DNA of 64,000 nucleotides from Paenibacillus cookii (GTDB lineage Bacteria; Bacillota; Bacilli; Paenibacillales; Paenibacillaceae), in assembly GCF_018333375.1 (NCBI RefSeq), contig NZ_BORW01000016.1:1-64000 (forward strand). The letters are read 5' to 3'. Shown one piece after another: positions 9,126 through 17,739 of the stretch. Position 1 is the first letter of the stretch. The number at the start of each line of letters is the position of its first letter. The notes below the pieces were generated by a model. It did no database searches. It was not told the DNA's origin and saw nothing but the letters and a program-made list of their open reading frames with translations. The position numbers were made by a program, and so were the translations under genes.

Positions 9126-10061
9126 ATGAAAAATTACGACTATCACCACCTGGACCATGTGAAAGAACAGCAGACCTCGAAAAAAACGCTTTGGATCACC
9201 CTGCTGCTGACGTTGTTTTTTACCATCGTCGAAGTCGCCGGAGGTTTGATCTCCCATTCCTTGGCCTTGTTATCCGATTCGGCGCATATGATCTCCGACG
9301 TTTTGGCTTTGGGGTTAAGCATGGCGGCCATTTACATGGCCACGCGCAAACCGAACCGGAAATATACGTTTGGTTTTCTCCGTTTCGAGATCATCGCGTC
9401 GTTTCTGAACGGCCTGGCATTGGCCGTCATTGCATTGGGCATTTTTGTGGAAGGCATTCAGCGCATGATCCATCCGGTGGAAGTGAAGCTGCCTACGATG
9501 CTGACGATCGCGGTGATCGGTCTCATTGTCAACATCGTCCTTACGGTCGTTCTGAGCCGCAGCATGAAGGAAGAAGAGAACCTTAACGTCAAAAGCGCGC
9601 TTTGGCATTTTATCGGGGACCTGTTAAGCTCCGTCGGGATTATCGTGTCGGCCGTGCTGATTTATTTTACCGGTTATCACTTTTTGGATCCGCTCATCAG
9701 CATGGTCATCGGGGGAATCATTTTCACCGGCGGGGCCAAAATTATCCGCGAGTCTTACCTGGTGCTGATGGAATCCGTGCCCGACCAATTCGATTTGGAC
9801 GCCATTCGCAGCGATATCCGCGCCCTGGAAGGCATCAATGACGTGCACGAGCTTCATTTATGGGCCGTATCCACCGATCATTATTCGCTTACGGCACATG
9901 TGTTCATCCGGATAGACATGCAGGCGTTTCAGGTGATTTCGGCGATCAACCAACTCCTCCAAGAAAAATACGGCATCGCGCATTCGACCATTCAAATCGA
10001 ACATCCGTCGATCCATGACCACGGGGAATACGGAAAGCAGTTTTTGTTGAAGCACGCGTAA
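9126..10061 (+). CDS. Cation diffusion facilitator exporter (CzcD-like)
   Basis: A 311-residue inner-membrane metal/proton antiporter with six predicted membrane segments. The metal-binding residues are in DSAHMISD (segment 2) and HFIGDLLSSVG (segment 5), and the C-terminal cytoplasmic domain has HELHLWAVSTDHYSLTAHV. The histidine-rich N-terminus (YDYHHLDH) is common in zinc exporters. CzcD-type members export Zn, Co or Cd. RBS CAGGAGG precedes the ATG. The PerR/Fur-type operator upstream ties the gene to peroxide or metal sensing instead of the ArsR-type CzrA control usual for this family. Confidence 0.92.
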   Translation: MKNYDYHHLDHVKEQQTSKKTLWITLLLTLFFTIVEVAGGLISHSLALLSDSAHMISDVLALGLSMAAIYMATRKPNRKYTFGFLRFEIIASFLNGLALAVIALGIFVEGIQRMIHPVEVKLPTMLTIAVIGLIVNIVLTVVLSRSMKEEENLNVKSALWHFIGDLLSSVGIIVSAVLIYFTGYHFLDPLISMVIGGIIFTGGAKIIRESYLVLMESVPDQFDLDAIRSDIRALEGINDVHELHLWAVSTDHYSLTAHVFIRIDMQAFQVISAINQLLQEKYGIAHSTIQIEHPSIHDHGEYGKQFLLKHA

Positions 10062-10178
10062 GTGAAACGAATGAAGCCTAATAAATAGATTGACGTTAAA
10101 AATGCAACGAAATACAATATAGGAAAATATGTGAAATAGTAGTGCGTTGTATTTATCCCGGGTGTTTGACCGATATCT

Positions 10179-10217
10179 AAAGCAGTAGATGGGCCGTTGT
10201 TCATCTGCGGCTTTTTG
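10179..10217 (+). terminator. Terminator after the cation exporter
   Basis: AAGC-AGATG pairs with CATCT-GCTT with small internal mismatches, and a T tract follows. It lies about 120 bases after the stop. Confidence 0.6.
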
Positions 10218-10329
10218 GTTCCCGGTCGTTCGATGATTTTTCATGGCGCGGGACAAGCGATGATTGAAGAACCCCTTTGGGATGGGATGTCTGCATAATG
10301 GATGACATAAAAAAAGCGGGAGGGATCGC

Positions 10330-11154
10330 ATGGAAGCATTACCGGTAATCCGTGAAGCATTGGCCAAGCAAATCCGGCAGTCGGAAATCGACTTCACGAC
10401 TTCGCGGATCCGCTCGATTGGCGAGCAAGAAGGCAACCCGCAAGGGGTCGAAATCCAAACCTTCGGAAATGCGGTGTCCTATTATATCCGGACGATGCCA
10501 TGGGGCGTATTTAATTCCGTCAAGGGTTTGTCCGATGAGGACATGGATCGCGTGGCAGAAATCATTCAATTTTACCGCGAACGGGATCGTGCATTCGAGT
10601 TGGATATCGATCCGGTAGGAACAAGCCCGGAGCTGCTCCGCCATTTAACCGAAAACGGGCTTGCCCATCGGCGTTTCCATTCCGTTTTGTACGGGCTGCC
10701 GGCCCCGGAAGCGCCTGGTCTGCCTTCAGGCATTTCGATCCGTCCGGTCGAAAACGAAGCGGATTTTGACGTCTACGCAGGCATTCATTGCATCGGCTCC
10801 GGCATGGATATCCGGCATAAACATCATTTCATCCAAAACAACATCGGTTTGCTGAACCGCCCCGGCTGGAATTTGTTCATGGCATCATGGCACGGCCGGC
10901 CCGCGGCCGTCGGCGTCATGCATATCAGCGGCCGGACGGCCTCGCTGACCTTGGCGGCAACGCATCCCGAGTTCAGGAACAAAGGACTCCAGACGTCGCT
11001 GTTGAAGTGGCGTTTGCATGAGGCCTATAAGGCCGAATGCGAGCTGGTCGCCGCCCAAGCCGCTTTCGGTAGCACTAGCCAAAACAACATGGAGCGGGCA
11101 GGGCTGCGGATCGCATGGACGCGGGCCGTTTGGGCGCCGATCGCGGAACGTTGA
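10330..11154 (+). CDS. GNAT family N-acetyltransferase
   Basis: A 274-residue cytoplasmic protein with a GNAT fold in its second half. The acetyl-CoA loop is THPEFRNKGLQTSLLKW (about residues 215-232), followed by the C-terminal beta strands with GSTSQNNMERAGLRIAW. The first half is a divergent GNAT-like repeat, as in other proteins of this size. The substrate is unknown. RBS GGGAGG lies before the ATG. No terminator is evident after it. Confidence 0.8.
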   Translation: MEALPVIREALAKQIRQSEIDFTTSRIRSIGEQEGNPQGVEIQTFGNAVSYYIRTMPWGVFNSVKGLSDEDMDRVAEIIQFYRERDRAFELDIDPVGTSPELLRHLTENGLAHRRFHSVLYGLPAPEAPGLPSGISIRPVENEADFDVYAGIHCIGSGMDIRHKHHFIQNNIGLLNRPGWNLFMASWHGRPAAVGVMHISGRTASLTLAATHPEFRNKGLQTSLLKWRLHEAYKAECELVAAQAAFGSTSQNNMERAGLRIAWTRAVWAPIAER

Positions 11155-11378
11155 GTTCCAGCTTAGCGATCAGCCGGTCCGGGCGGATAATCATGTTTTC
11201 AAAGGGAAAGCGAATCGCTTTGGTCTAGGCATCTTGCGTTTGGCTGCCGATTTGTAAAAAAAGTGAAAATTTGTGCAAGCGGTCCGATTCTAAAAACCGG
11301 GAATTGACACATATCGTTAGATAGCTTCAGTTCTGCATGCACAGAACCTTTTTTACAAATCCCGGGCGAGGTGAATCG

Positions 11379-12687
11379 ATGAAAAGAAAACCGCTTTATT
11401 GGCTGCTAAGCTGCCTGATGCTGATCGGGTTGTTTCCCGCGGGCGCATCGGCCCAAACGGAACCGGAATCCGTCATTTACGGGGGAGGCCCGTTTTATTC
11501 CGGCGGAACGCAGACGATGGACATCCTGAAGCAAGCAATCCGGCTTCACGACCGTCATGTTATGGACGATCCACGTTCACGGCAACGGAGATCTCTATTA
11601 CAATGATCAGCTCGTCGTTTCGAACGGAGCGTACGTGGGCGATTCGGCCTGGCCGGCTCGTCTCGCCACGCTCAAGCAAGCCCCGACTTCGGTGAAACGC
11701 CTTGAGATCAGCGTCGGTTCTTGGGGCGTCAGCGATTTCCAGAACATCAAAAACCTGATTGCCGCCCAAGGCACCGGTACGAACAGCATTTTGTACAAAA
11801 ACTTTGCGGCACTGAAAACCGCAACCATGGCGGATGCCGTCAGCTTCGACAACGAGGATTTGTACGACGTTAATTCATCGGTATCGTTTGGCAGCATGCT
11901 GGCCGGCCTCGGCTACAAAATCACCTTATGTCCTTATACCAACGTCAGCTACTGGAAAAGCGTCAAATCCCAGCTCGGGGCCAGCGTGGACCGCATTTAT
12001 TTGCAGGTGTATGACGGCGGAGCGGGGAATGATCCGGCTTACTGGAACAGCCAATTGGGCATGACCGTCATGCCGGGACTCGACAGCAAAACGTCCGGCG
12101 GCGGCCATACCCCGGGCCAAGTCGCCTCCCGCATGACCGAATGGAAGGCGCAAGCGGGCATTCACGGCGGATTCATCTGGTATTATGACGCGATTTTGAA
12201 CAACCCAAGCGCCGGGTCGGCGGGCGATTATGCCGCTGCCATCAACAATGCGCTGTCTTCGCCTAATGCCGGGTCGTTGACGACCGGCGGAACGGTTGCG
12301 GCGAGTTCTTCCAACAGCCCGTCCGGGGAAGGGAAGGAAAAGGCGTTTGACGGCAGCAGCGCAACGAAATGGCTGATTTTCGCGAACTCCGGATGGATTC
12401 AGTATCAGTTCGGAAACAACGCTTCCCATGCAGCCGCAACGTATTCGATCACGTCCGCCAACGACTTTCCGCCAAGAGACCCGAAAAATTGGACGCTTCT
12501 CGGTTCCAACGACGGGACGAATTGGACGACGCTCGATACCCGTTCGAACGAAGCTTTCGCCAGCCGGTTTTTGACCAAAACCTATGCCATTAACCAGCCG
12601 TCCGCCTTCAAATATTACCGGCTCCACGTTACGGCGAACAACGGCGGGGCGGAGCTTCAAATCGCGGAAATCGGTTTGTATCCTTAA
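11379..12687 (+). pseudogene. Secreted GH18-like protein with discoidin domain, frameshifted
   Basis: A signal peptide (MKRKPLYWLLSCLMLIGLFPAG to ASA) leads into VIYGGGPFYSGGTQTMDILKQ, where a 4-bp tandem duplication of GCAA (11531-11538) shifts the frame. Removing one copy restores LKQSGFTTVMLWTIHVHGNG and a single frame to 12687. The body has a GH18-like barrel with the acidic motif DAVSFDNED, and the C-terminal 140 residues form an F5/8 type C (discoidin) sugar-binding domain. An intact product would be about 435 residues, secreted. The downstream part has no signal peptide of its own. RBS GGGCGAGGTG precedes the ATG at 11379. Confidence 0.82.
11531..11538 (+). repeat. GCAA tandem duplication causing a frameshift
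   Basis: GCAAGCAA lies where a single GCAA would keep the reading frame of the GH18/discoidin gene. Confidence 0.75.
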
Positions 12688-12698
12688 AATGCGCATAC

Positions 12699-12736
12699 TC
12701 CGGCGTGACTGCTGCGGCAGCCCGCCGGATTTTTTA
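12699..12736 (+). terminator. Terminator of the GH18/discoidin gene
   Basis: TCCGGCG pairs with CGCCGGA, with an inner CTGC/GCAG stem, and six T follow. It starts 12 bases after the stop. Confidence 0.85.
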
Positions 12737-12885
12737 TTGATGCTCGAACGTAGTTCGATATATTTGTTATATCTTATATTTACATATGGCCGCTTTTCTT
12801 TTATCATTAGTTCCATTATTGCATGTGTGCCGTTCCCGTTGTCAGAGTGCGGCCGCTCGCGCAATCGGCTTGGAGGTTTAGCGGA

Positions 12886-14124
12886 GTGGAGAAACGTTTG
12901 AAAAAAACGAATAGCAGGTATGTCATTCAATTGGCGACCATTTTTTTAGGTTTCATTATCTTTGGATTTTCGGAAAACATCAAAGGGCCGGCCATTCCCC
13001 GGATTCAGATCGACTTTATGCTGGACGAATCCCAGATCGGCACTTTGTTGTCGCTGAACGCGCTTGGATATTTGATCGCCTGTTCGTTTACCAATGCGTT
13101 GACGCGATGGTGGGGGATTAAAATCGTCAGTAGCCTTTCCTTTGGCGCGATGATTCTTTCAGGCGTATTCATTTATTTGTCCCGCAGTTACCCGGCCTTT
13201 TCGGCTTCGTATTTCTTCATGTATATCGGCAACGGCATGCTTGAGATTGCGCTAGCCATTCTGGGGGCGAGAATTTTCGTGAAAAACACGGGAACGATGA
13301 TGAATTTGGCTCACGGGTTTTATGGGCTTAGCTCGACCGTGGCGCCCATGATCGCAACCGGTTTCATGTCGGCGAGCCTTTTCGGCCATCCCCTTGATTG
13401 GCGCGGCATGTATCTCTTGATGCTGTCGCTTTCCGTTTTGCCGATGATATTCGCTTTGTGCGGGACGTTCCCCGGCGATCAGCTGTCCCACGAGGAGCGG
13501 GTTCCGTTAAAAACGTTGCTGCGGGACCGGGTGTTATGGTTCACGGTGCTCATCCTTTCGTTTGGCGTCGTCTCGGAGCTGGCGGTCGGCGGCTGGCTGG
13601 TCAATTTTCTTGAGAAGGCATACGGCTGGGAGCCGGTCAAAGCCTCGGGCATGCTGTCCGGATTCTTTTTGTGTTTTACGCTGGCCAGGCTGCTTTTGGG
13701 ACCGGTTACCGATAAAATCGGCTTCACCTTATCTCTGGTTATTTTTCCGGCGTTTTCGGCCGTTTGCACGTTTGCGGCGATCGCGGGCGGGGAGTCTTTT
13801 GCGTTTTTGTTCGCCGCGGCGGGCATTGGGGTGGCGATGATTTATCCAACGGTGATGGCTTTTATCGCCAAGAGGTTTCCGGGAGGCAGCGATACTGCAA
13901 TTACCTTTACCGTTACGCTGATGGGCGTCGGCAGCGTGATCGGCAATTACCTGATCGGAGGCGTGATCGAAGGCGCCAAAGCGATCTTCGGGGGCGAAAC
14001 CGAAACCGGATTGTTGCGCGGTTTGCAGGCCGGATACGGGTTTATCGGGCTGTGCGCGGCCGTCTGCGCCGTTTGCAGCGTAGTTTTGTATCGATCTTTA
14101 AAGAAAAGAAACGAGCTGATTTAA
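12886..14124 (+). CDS. MFS transporter
   Basis: About 412 residues with twelve predicted membrane segments. I chose GTG at 12886 because TTGGAGG lies 9 bases upstream; longer readings lack a site. The first helix region FGFSENIKGPAIPRIQIDF and the motif RLLLGPVTDKIGF (loop 8-9) are of the major facilitator type, nearest to sugar/proton symporters of the FucP class. The substrate is unknown. It follows the broken GH18 gene but has its own terminator-bounded unit. Confidence 0.8.
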   Translation: MEKRLKKTNSRYVIQLATIFLGFIIFGFSENIKGPAIPRIQIDFMLDESQIGTLLSLNALGYLIACSFTNALTRWWGIKIVSSLSFGAMILSGVFIYLSRSYPAFSASYFFMYIGNGMLEIALAILGARIFVKNTGTMMNLAHGFYGLSSTVAPMIATGFMSASLFGHPLDWRGMYLLMLSLSVLPMIFALCGTFPGDQLSHEERVPLKTLLRDRVLWFTVLILSFGVVSELAVGGWLVNFLEKAYGWEPVKASGMLSGFFLCFTLARLLLGPVTDKIGFTLSLVIFPAFSAVCTFAAIAGGESFAFLFAAAGIGVAMIYPTVMAFIAKRFPGGSDTAITFTVTLMGVGSVIGNYLIGGVIEGAKAIFGGETETGLLRGLQAGYGFIGLCAAVCAVCSVVLYRSLKKRNELI

Positions 14125-14136
14125 TGCAGGCAGTTG

Positions 14137-14161
14137 TCCCCGGGATTCCGGGGGTTTTTTT
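14137..14161 (+). terminator. Terminator of the MFS gene
   Basis: CCCCGG pairs with CCGGGG around a 4-base loop, and seven T follow. Confidence 0.85.
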
Positions 14162-14226
14162 CGTACCGGCCCGTTCATGAGTGCCCAGCGTCTCTTTCCG
14201 ATAACAGGCGCAACAAGTCTATTGTC

Positions 14227-14248
14227 TATATAAGCATATGCTTATATA
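14227..14248 (+). promoter_or_regulatory. 22-bp perfect palindrome, ars operator
   Basis: A perfect 22-bp inverted repeat centred on GCATATGC with AT-rich arms, ending about 17-38 bases before the arsR start. Its place and symmetry fit an autoregulatory ArsR operator. Confidence 0.7.
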
Positions 14249-14285
14249 ATGATGAAGTTCATCAATGAATCGAGGATGTGAGGAG

Positions 14286-14633
14286 ATGCCAAAAAACGTG
14301 TCCGACGAAGGGGGCGGGATCGCCCAAATTCTGAAGCTGCTGGGTGATCCGACCCGGCTTACGATCATCAAACTGCTTCAACACAGGGAATGCTGCGTAT
14401 GCGAGCTGGTCGAAATTTTTGAAGTGAGCCAGCCTGCGATCAGCCAGCATCTAAGGAAATTAAAGGACGCGGGGCTTTTAAAGGAAAGAAAGGCAGGGCA
14501 GTGGGTCCACTACGCTTGGAATCCCGAAAGCAGGCATCATGCTCTTATAGCGGACATCATGGACCATGTGCCGGCTCAAGACCAGGAATTCAAGGCGTTG
14601 GAAGAACAAGGGATCACGCCTAATTGTTGTTAA
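14286..14633 (+). CDS. arsR: ArsR family metalloregulator
   Basis: About 115 residues with a winged helix. ILKLLGDPTRLTIIKLL is the family N-terminal helix, and the metal-sensing motif ECCVCEL (ELCVC-like, about residues 36-42) matches arsenite-responsive ArsR. The recognition helix region is VSQPAISQHLRKLKDAGL. In-frame ATGs occur at 14265 and 14286; I prefer 14286 because GAGG (14272-14275) lies 10 bases upstream, but this is not certain. The protein should repress itself and arsB through the palindrome upstream until As(III) or Sb(III) binds. Confidence 0.88.
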   Translation: MPKNVSDEGGGIAQILKLLGDPTRLTIIKLLQHRECCVCELVEIFEVSQPAISQHLRKLKDAGLLKERKAGQWVHYAWNPESRHHALIADIMDHVPAQDQEFKALEEQGITPNCC

Positions 14634-14648
14634 TTGGAGGGTATACTT

Positions 14649-15944
14649 TTGCTATCAGTCATTCTAGCCGTCATCATTTTTCTCATCACGCTTACGTTTG
14701 TCATTTGGCAGCCCAAAAATCTGTCCATCGGCTGGTCGGCCTGCGGCGGGGCGGTTTTGGCGCTGCTTTTTGGCGTAGTCACGTTCGGGGACGTGTGGGA
14801 CGTTACCCAGATCGTCTGGAACGCGACGCTGACGTTTATCGCGATCATCATTATTTCGCTGGTTCTGGACAGCATCGGTTTTTTCGAGTGGGCTGCGCTG
14901 CATATGGCGCGGGCCGCCCGCGGCAACGGTATTCGGATGTTCGTATACGTGACCGTTCTCGGAGCCGTCGTTTCGGCATTTTTCGCCAACGACGGAGCCG
15001 CCCTGATCCTAACACCGATCGTGCTTGCGATGGTCCGGGCGCTTCGTTTCGACGAGAAAAAAGTGTTTCCGTTTATCATCGCCTGCGGCTTCATTGCGGA
15101 TACGACCTCGTTGCCGCTTGTCGTCAGCAATCTGGTCAATATCGTGTCGGCGGATTTTTTCGGAATCACGTTTATGGAATATGCCGGCCGCATGATCGTA
15201 CCGGACCTGTTTGCGCTGGGCGCCAGCATGCTGGTGCTGTATTTGTTTTTCCGGAGAAGCATCCCCAAGAAGTATGATTTGGCTTACGTAAAAACGCCTT
15301 CCGACGCGATCAAGGATCCGGTGATGTTCCGATGGTCGTGGATCGTGCTCGGCGTGCTGCTCGTCGGTTATTTTGTCAGCGAATTTTTGGACATGCCGGT
15401 ATGCATCATTGCGGGAATCATTGCGGTATTCTTTTTGCTGATGGCGCGGAAAAGCCCGATGGTTCCCGTAAAGGACGTCATCAAAGGGGCGCCGTGGGCC
15501 ATCGTGTTTTTTTCGATCGGGATGTACGTCGTCGTTTACGGGCTCAGAAACGCCGGGTTGACCGATTGGCTTGCCGAATTGATCCGGGCTGCGGCCAACC
15601 AAGGCATGTTTGTCTCGACGATCTCGATGGGATTCCTATCGGCATTCCTGTCCTCGGTGATGAACAATTTGCCGACGGTCATGATCGACGCGTTGGCCAT
15701 CCATGCGGTTCATGCCACGGACGCGGTCAAAGAAGCGCTGGTATACGCAAACGTCATCGGTTCGGATCTCGGACCGAAAATCACGCCGATCGGCTCGCTG
15801 GCTACGCTGCTGTGGCTGCACGTGCTCGGCGCCAAAGGCGTTAAAATCTCTTGGGGGACCTACTTCAAAACGGGGATTATACTGACCATCCCGACGTTAT
15901 TCATCACGCTTGTCGGGCTTTATTTGTGGTTGATGGCGGTTTAG
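14649..15944 (+). CDS. arsB: Arsenite efflux membrane protein ArsB
   Basis: About 431 residues with some twelve membrane helices. It pumps arsenite and antimonite out using the proton gradient. The segments [20 protein letters not shown] and [20 protein letters not shown] are the paired discontinuous-helix motifs of the ArsB/ion transporter superfamily. I chose TTG at 14649 because GGAGG at 14636-14640 sits 8 bases before it. It follows arsR by only 15 bases, so the two form an arsRB operon. No arsC is present nearby. Confidence 0.93.
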   Translation: MLSVILAVIIFLITLTFVIWQPKNLSIGWSACGGAVLALLFGVVTFGDVWDVTQIVWNATLTFIAIIIISLVLDSIGFFEWAALHMARAARGNGIRMFVYVTVLGAVVSAFFANDGAALILTPIVLAMVRALRFDEKKVFPFIIACGFIADTTSLPLVVSNLVNIVSADFFGITFMEYAGRMIVPDLFALGASMLVLYLFFRRSIPKKYDLAYVKTPSDAIKDPVMFRWSWIVLGVLLVGYFVSEFLDMPVCIIAGIIAVFFLLMARKSPMVPVKDVIKGAPWAIVFFSIGMYVVVYGLRNAGLTDWLAELIRAAANQGMFVSTISMGFLSAFLSSVMNNLPTVMIDALAIHAVHATDAVKEALVYANVIGSDLGPKITPIGSLATLLWLHVLGAKGVKISWGTYFKTGIILTIPTLFITLVGLYLWLMAV

Positions 15945-16064
15945 CGGTCCAAACCATGACGGAAGCGGGCATCGGTATCTCGGGTCAAACCTCGAATGTT
16001 ATCGATCCGTACGTCTGAACGCTGGAAACATTCCCGCGGACGAAAAAAAGGCAGAAAGACATTT

Positions 16065-16095
16065 GGAATTTAATATTCCCTTGAAGGAATATTCC
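16065..16095 (+). promoter_or_regulatory. Two inverted repeats before the second arsR
   Basis: GGAAT(5)ATTCC at 16065-16079 and the perfect GGAATATTCC at 16086-16095 lie close together, just before a TATGAT -10 box (16099-16104). They share half-sites, so they are likely a tandem operator for the ArsR-type protein encoded next. Confidence 0.5.
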
Positions 16096-16147
16096 CGTTA
16101 TGATACATTAAATTCAGAGAATGTTGCAAAGAAAGGAAGCGGGTTCA

Positions 16148-16483
16148 GTGAACAACACGAATGTATTCAGCGCACTGGCCGAACCCAACCGGTTTCAAAT
16201 CGTGGAACTGCTCCGGCGCGGCCCCTTAACCGTCGGGGAGATCAGCGAACGTCTTGCCATTCGGCAGCCGCAAGCCTCGAAGCATCTCCGCGTACTTCTT
16301 GAAGCGGGGGTCGTCGAAGTCCATGCGGAAGCGAACCGCCGGTTTTACGGTTTGCGCCGGGAGTCCTTTCAAGAGATGGAGGATTGGCTGAAATCGATCA
16401 CCGAGGTTTGGGAGGAACGGTTGGATCGGCTGGAGCAATATTTGCAGGTTATGAAAGAGAATCAGAAACAACGTCCCGAATAG
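16148..16483 (+). CDS. ArsR family transcriptional regulator
   Basis: About 111 residues. The winged helix shows FSALAEPNRFQIVELLRRGPLTVGEI and the recognition helix RQPQASKHLRVLLEAGVV. No metal-binding cysteines are present. It belongs to the SdpR-like group that is normally cotranscribed with an SRPBCC (AHSA1) gene, and a remnant of such a partner follows. GTG at 16148 is supported by AAAGGAAG 9 bases upstream. Probably autoregulated through the repeats upstream. Confidence 0.85.
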   Translation: MNNTNVFSALAEPNRFQIVELLRRGPLTVGEISERLAIRQPQASKHLRVLLEAGVVEVHAEANRRFYGLRRESFQEMEDWLKSITEVWEERLDRLEQYLQVMKENQKQRPE

Positions 16484-16536
16484 GGAAAACCTGGGGCGAT
16501 GGAGGATTGGGCTAACGGGGTGGAAACGGAGCACAC

Positions 16537-16684
16537 CTACAGGACCGGGAAATCTTATTCAACCGTACTTTTGATGCGCCGCGCGAAATTGGTGTGGCAG
16601 GCATGGACGGAAACCGGGCATCTGGTTCGCTGGTGGGGGCCCTGTCACGTTGGCCGGTCGACTTCATTTTTTGAAAGGATGTAG
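16537..16684 (+). pseudogene. Remnant of an SRPBCC (AHSA1-like) gene
   Basis: One frame reads DREILFNRTFDAPRE and the next frame continues LVWQAWTETGHLVRWWGP, together the conserved start of AHSA1/SRPBCC proteins. One extra A in the run at 16586-16588 breaks the frame. After WWGP the homology ends abruptly and the next gene's ribosome site begins, so the remaining roughly 100 residues are lost. This partner of the upstream arsR is thus inactivated and truncated. Confidence 0.75.
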
Positions 16685-16688
16685 GGAA

Positions 16689-17159
16689 ATGCAGCAGTTG
16701 CACGTGCCCGAGCTTTCGGATGACCTTTTCGAGCTGTTAAACGGCGAACATCTCGAACGGAAACAGCATGAGGCGATGTTTTTGATGACCGTAACCGAAG
16801 ACGGATGGCCGCACAACGCCATGGTCAGCGTCGGCGAAATCGTCGCCCTGGATAAAAAAACGCTGCGGATCGCATTGTGGCCGGGAACGAACACGACCCA
16901 AAATTGCATCCGAAGCGGCAAAGCCGTTCTCGTCGCCGTCTATAAAGGCAAGGTGAATTACGTAAGGCTTTCGCTTCATCGCATCGGCATATTGGAAGGC
17001 GCTAAACATCCGTTGGAACGGTTTTCGGCCGCCGTCGAATCGTTTAAAGAGGATCAGGCCAAATATGCGGACATTACCTCGGGCATTCAAATCCGGTTGA
17101 AGCATGAAGGCAAAGTGCTCGAGCGTTGGAACGAAACGGTAAAGGAAACCAAGCGTTAA
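16689..17159 (+). CDS. Pyridoxamine 5'-phosphate oxidase-like flavin protein
   Basis: About 156 residues with the split-barrel fold: MFLMTVTEDGWPHNAMVSVGEI near the N-terminus and LRIALWPGTNTTQNCIRSGKAVLVAV in the middle. Such proteins bind FMN, F420 or heme in the cytoplasm; the reaction here is unknown. The ATG at 16689 follows GTAGGG closely. The gene abuts the SRPBCC remnant, which suggests a deletion fused this region. Confidence 0.75.
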   Translation: MQQLHVPELSDDLFELLNGEHLERKQHEAMFLMTVTEDGWPHNAMVSVGEIVALDKKTLRIALWPGTNTTQNCIRSGKAVLVAVYKGKVNYVRLSLHRIGILEGAKHPLERFSAAVESFKEDQAKYADITSGIQIRLKHEGKVLERWNETVKETKR

Positions 17160-17233
17160 GCGGGCCGTCCCGCAAGCGCCAAGGCATTCGACAGGGAAAT
17201 TTGAACCACCCGCGCGAAAAATTCAAAAAAATA

Positions 17234-17262
17234 TTTACCTTCAAACGATTTTTTTATATTAT
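17234..17262 (+). promoter_or_regulatory. Likely promoter of the T-box transcript
   Basis: TTTACC (17234-17239) and TATTAT (17257-17262) are separated by 17 bases, about 30 bases before the T-box leader begins. Confidence 0.5.
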
Positions 17263-17291
17263 TAACGTAATATCTAATGAAGCGTCATATC

Positions 17292-17580
17292 AAATGCGAT
17301 GAAGAGAAGAGTAGATAAGCCGATTCTTTCCCAGAGAGCTCCGTCCGCTGAAAAGGAGCAAAGAAGCGTTTATTGAACAAAGCCTCCGAGCAGCACATTG
17401 GAACCGCAAGCCGCGGGGATAGTGTGCCAGGTGCTCCTGTTACAGAGCTAGAGTATATGCATGGTTTGCATGCCGTACTTGAAGAGGCCAATATGGCGAC
17501 ATATTGGCGAATTTGGGGTGGTACCACGAGTGTTCAAATCTCGTCCCTAAGACTACGGTCTTGGGGGTGGGATTTTTTAT
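17292..17580 (+). promoter_or_regulatory. T-box riboswitch leader of asd
   Basis: The T-box sequence GGGGTGGTACCACG lies at 17515-17528. It is followed by a terminator of about 18 pairs (arms at 17536-17553 and 17558-17575) and a T tract. Stem I is clear: AGTA at 17310-17313 is followed by GATAAG, which pairs with TTTATT (17369-17374), directly followed by GAAC, the loop E partner; CGATTCTTT pairs with AAAGAAGCG above. The triplet after GAAC is AAA (17379-17381), which would specify lysine; a reading shifted by one base gives CAA. TGGT in the T-box predicts discriminator base A, in keeping with tRNA-Lys. Uncharged tRNA would allow read-through into asd. Confidence 0.9.
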
Positions 17581-17739
17581 TGTATCAAGCATTCATATAG
17601 GTCATGTACGCCATGTACGCGGCAAAGATGCATTGAATAGTTATTGAGTAAGGGAATTTCGCAACAATACGAGTCCGGTACACGGACGATCCAAACAAAC
17701 CTGAAGCCAGATGACACAATCGAAAGGAATTGAAAACTT

